From contig NZ_JAHZTD010000001.1 in assembly GCF_019599275.1 (NCBI RefSeq), positions 372,001-436,000 on the forward strand: 64,000 nucleotides of DNA, written 5' to 3'. This document shows, one piece after another, positions 63,481 through 64,000 of the stretch (positions are counted from its first letter, which is position 1; every line of letters begins with the position of its first letter). This stretch comes from Hymenobacter sp. HSC-4F20 (GTDB taxonomy: Bacteria; Bacteroidota; Bacteroidia; Cytophagales; Hymenobacteraceae). The translations under genes were made by a program, and so were the position numbers. Under the pieces are notes generated by a model. That model did no database searches. It was given only the letters and a program-made list of their open reading frames with translations, and was not told the DNA's origin.

Positions 63481-64000
63481 ATGCCCGACGCTACTCCCTA
63501 CCCTCGATTTCTGATCCAACTCCTAACGCTACTCTGCGCCACGCCCCTGACCAGTTTGGCCCAGAGCCAGCCAGCGCTAGCGGATACGACGCGGCTGGGG
63601 GAGGTAGTGGTAGCCGCTTCGAAGGTGGAGGAGAGCATCTTACAGTCGCCGGTGACGGTGGAGAAGCTGACGGCGAGGCAGTTGCGGCTCACGCCGGCCC
63701 CCTCGTTTTTCGATGCCATTGAGCACGTAAAGGGCGTGCAGGTGATTACGCCCAGCCTGGGATTCAAGGTGATAAACGCCCGGGGCTTCACCAATACCAC
63801 CAACGTGCGCTTCGTGCAGCTGGTAGATGGTATTGATAACCAAGCACCCCACATCGGCGGGCCCATCGGCAACGTGCTGGGCCCGAGCGACCTGGATATT
63901 CAGGCCGTGGAAATTGTGCCGGGCACCGCCGCCGCGCTGTATGGGCTGAACGCCATCAACGGGCTGGCCAACTTCAGTACCCGCAACCCATTCCGCAGCG
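63481..64000 (+). CDS. TonB-dependent receptor, N-terminal part (cut by window end)
   Basis: First 173 residues of an outer membrane transporter. Signal peptide MPDATPYPRFLIQLLTLLCATPLTSLAQ, then a TonB-box-like RLGEVVVAA and the plug domain with ITPSLGFKVINARGFTNTTNVRFVQLVDGID, IQAVEIVPGTAAALYGLNAINGLANFSTRNP. These are classic plug-domain motifs. The frame is open to the end of the window. Substrate (siderophore, vitamin or glycan) cannot be inferred. Confidence 0.9.
   Translation, partial: MPDATPYPRFLIQLLTLLCATPLTSLAQSQPALADTTRLGEVVVAASKVEESILQSPVTVEKLTARQLRLTPAPSFFDAIEHVKGVQVITPSLGFKVINARGFTNTTNVRFVQLVDGIDNQAPHIGGPIGNVLGPSDLDIQAVEIVPGTAAALYGLNAINGLANFSTRNPFRS

Overview
The window reads as a chromosomal segment of a high-GC member of the Bacteroidota, most likely Hymenobacter or a close relative in the Cytophagales (inferred from family content, not from a marker gene). 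The reasons are the DUF4270/Kelch lipoprotein pair, abundant lipoproteins, LytS/LytT and very large hybrid histidine kinases, a split transketolase, a TonB-dependent receptor, starts without clear Shine-Dalgarno sequences, and promoters with the Bacteroidota -7 element TAnnTTTG (with TTTG about 20 nt upstream at the tRNA-Leu gene).

Layout. 1-9.2 kb: end of a PAS histidine kinase, a histone-deacetylase-like amidohydrolase, the Kelch/DUF4270 lipoprotein pair, a DUF434 protein, a LytTR two-component pair and an LTXXQ protein, separated by miniature inverted repeats. 9.2-15.7 kb: an RNA-repair island: a small isolated transcription unit, a TROVE (Ro60/Rsr) protein, a TIGR02452 (PARG-like) protein, a tandem array of at least six Y-RNA-like RNAs, and the RNA ligase RtcB. 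15.7-23 kb: an XRE regulator with palindromic upstream DNA, a gene-poor stretch, MOSC, Dps, tRNA-Leu(GAG), an RqcH-like NFACT protein, a lipoprotein and a metallo-beta-lactamase fold hydrolase. 23-36.8 kb: a response regulator and a 1354-residue hybrid kinase, a glycosyltransferase, miaA, pfkA, a TerB-like protein, a class III aminotransferase, an ECF sigma/anti-sigma/LTXXQ operon, DUF481-like and zinc-ribbon proteins. 36.9-51 kb: split transketolase halves around two unrelated genes, Bcp, a lipocalin, NDH-2, M23 and M48 peptidases, an FAH-family enzyme, an alpha/beta hydrolase and Mpl. 51-64 kb: dnaB interrupted by an intein in its P-loop, gltD-gltB, a ModE-like DNA-binding protein, an M61-like peptidase and the start of a TonB-dependent receptor.

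The most interesting system is the island at about 10.2-15.7 kb. Between the TIGR02452 gene and rtcB lie seven repeated RNA units (13203-14210). Each has a conserved internal loop (TGYCGTAG on the 5' side, GTTGCYYC on the 3' side). In the first five, a tRNA-like module is inserted in circularly permuted order: variable loop, T-arm, 3' acceptor strand, short cap, 5' acceptor strand, D-arm. The Y stem therefore replaces the anticodon arm and the acceptor stem is capped. This matches the architecture of YrlA-type bacterial Y RNAs, but as a tandem family built on different tRNA-like bodies. Ro protein, Y RNAs and RtcB are known partners in bacterial RNA surveillance and repair. The multi-member array, the two short members and the embedded TIGR02452 gene are what deserve study.

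Secondary highlights are the dnaB intein (342 residues, LAGLIDADG type), two long perfect palindromes acting as terminators (71 and 60 nt), and several families of REP-like inverted repeats between genes.
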